Shown here: positions 63,341 to 64,000 of the stretch, in pieces
Layout: each line of letters starts with the position of its first letter
How positions within the stretch are numbered: position 1 is the stretch's first letter
Origin: Nocardia jejuensis NBRC 103114
GTDB lineage: Bacteria; Actinomycetota; Actinomycetes; Mycobacteriales; Mycobacteriaceae
Length of the DNA stretch: 64,000 nucleotides
Direction: 5' to 3'
Assembly (NCBI RefSeq): GCF_001613145.1
Contig: NZ_BDBU01000024.1
Coordinates: 124,001 to 188,000, forward strand
Position numbers and translations under genes: made by a program
Notes under the pieces: generated by a model
What the model saw: only the letters and a program-made list of their open reading frames with translations
Database searches by the model: none
Told to the model about the DNA's origin: nothing

Positions 63341-63997
63341 ATGGCTGCCCGTTCGGAAATTCGCGATACCGGTGACCCTGCTCCGGTGCAGCGGGAGGTG
63401 CCGGCCGACGCGCCCACGGGGGTGGATCTGGAGCGGGTGATCGGGAAGCAGGTCCGGGCGCTGCGATTGGCCAGCGGGCTGTCCGTCGGCGATATGGCGG
63501 CGCAGGTCGGGATCTCCAAGGCCATGCTGTCGAAGATCGAGAACGCCCAGACCTCGTGCAGCCTTTCGACTTTGGCGCGGCTCGCGGCCGGGCTGGATGT
63601 ACCGGTCACCTCGCTGTTCCGGGGCGCGGATACCGCGCGGGAAGCGGTGTTCACTCCGGCCGGGCACGGATCGGCGATCGTCGGGCGCGGGACCCGGGTG
63701 GGGCATCACTACGAATTGCTCGGAGCGCTGCGGGGGCAGCACAAGCGACTCGAACCGGTGCTGGTCACGCTGACCGAGGCCAGCGAGACGTTCCCCCTGT
63801 TCCAGCACGCGGGAACCGAGCTGCTGTACATGCTCGAGGGCGTGATGGTCTACGGGCACGGGGATTCGGAGTACACCCTCCGCGCCGGGGACACGCTACT
63901 GCTCGACGGCGAAGCACCGCACGGTCCCCATGACCTGGTCCGCCTCCCCATCCGCTTCCTGGCGATCACCGCATACCCCGACAACCACGTCGAGTAG
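63341..63997 (+). CDS. XRE-cupin transcriptional regulator
   Basis: A 218-residue regulator with an HTH (IGKQVRALRLASGLSVGDMAAQVGISKAMLSKIENAQTSCSLSTLARLAAGLDV) joined to a C-terminal cupin (LFQHAGTELLYMLEGVMVYGHGDSEYTLRAGDTLLLDGEAPHGPHDL) with metal-type His residues. Such regulators often control amino-acid or polyamine metabolism; the target here is unknown. It ends 3 bp before the window edge. Confidence 0.9.
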   Translation: MAARSEIRDTGDPAPVQREVPADAPTGVDLERVIGKQVRALRLASGLSVGDMAAQVGISKAMLSKIENAQTSCSLSTLARLAAGLDVPVTSLFRGADTAREAVFTPAGHGSAIVGRGTRVGHHYELLGALRGQHKRLEPVLVTLTEASETFPLFQHAGTELLYMLEGVMVYGHGDSEYTLRAGDTLLLDGEAPHGPHDLVRLPIRFLAITAYPDNHVE

Positions 63998-64000
63998 TGA

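Overview
The window is high-GC actinobacterial DNA from a mycolic-acid-containing member of the Mycobacteriales, most likely Nocardia or a close relative. It carries the conserved mycolate/arabinogalactan assembly locus in the same order as M. tuberculosis embB ... accD4-pks13-fadD32-culp6-fbp-aftB-ubiA-Rv3807c-glfT2-glf ... Rv3811 ... Rv3813c. Unlike M. tuberculosis, it has eight mycolyltransferase genes in place of fbpD/fbpA.

Layout. (1) 1-2.9 kb: 3' part of an arabinosyltransferase (emb), ended by a 20-bp-stem terminator. (2) 3.0-11.2 kb: an alpha/beta hydrolase, a small hypothetical protein, a divergent AztABCD-type zinc importer around a perfect 19-bp Zur-type palindrome, a lipoprotein and a Uma2-type nuclease-fold protein. 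In the importer the AztB permease is fused to a second AztD-like beta-propeller. (3) 11.4-20.2 kb, minus strand: accD4, pks13 and fadD32, which make and condense the mycolic acid precursors. (4) 20.8-33.6 kb, minus strand: Culp6-like lipase, a DUF732 lipoprotein and the eight antigen-85/corynomycolyltransferase paralogues, two of them with LGFP repeats and several with their own terminators. (5) 33.9-40.6 kb, minus strand: aftB, ubiA, a PAP2 phosphatase, glfT2 and glf, stop-to-start overlapping, building the arabinogalactan that receives the mycolates.

(6) 40.9-53.5 kb: an accessory segment between glf and the Rv3811 homologue. It holds secreted and membrane proteins, a TipA-like MerR regulator, a secreted serine protease, a receptor Ser/Thr kinase, an SDR protein, a MarR/EamA divergent pair with two MarR boxes, two divergent XRE regulators with a LexA-type SOS box, a decayed low-GC gene, another XRE regulator and a SpoIID-like protein. 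(7) 53.6-56.7 kb: a PGRP amidase with LGFP repeats (Rv3811-like) and a Cof-type HAD phosphatase (Rv3813c-like), restoring synteny. (8) 56.9-62.5 kb: a dipeptide/oligopeptide ABC importer with fused ATPases and a 17-bp tandem repeat before the substrate-binding gene, then a small membrane protein and an XRE-cupin regulator.

Together the central genes activate fatty acids (FadD32), supply carboxylated substrate (AccD4), condense them (Pks13), attach mycolates to trehalose and the wall (Ag85 paralogues) and build the arabinogalactan (Glf, GlfT2, UbiA, PAP2, AftB, Emb). No tRNA, rRNA, CRISPR array or intact insertion sequence was recognised.
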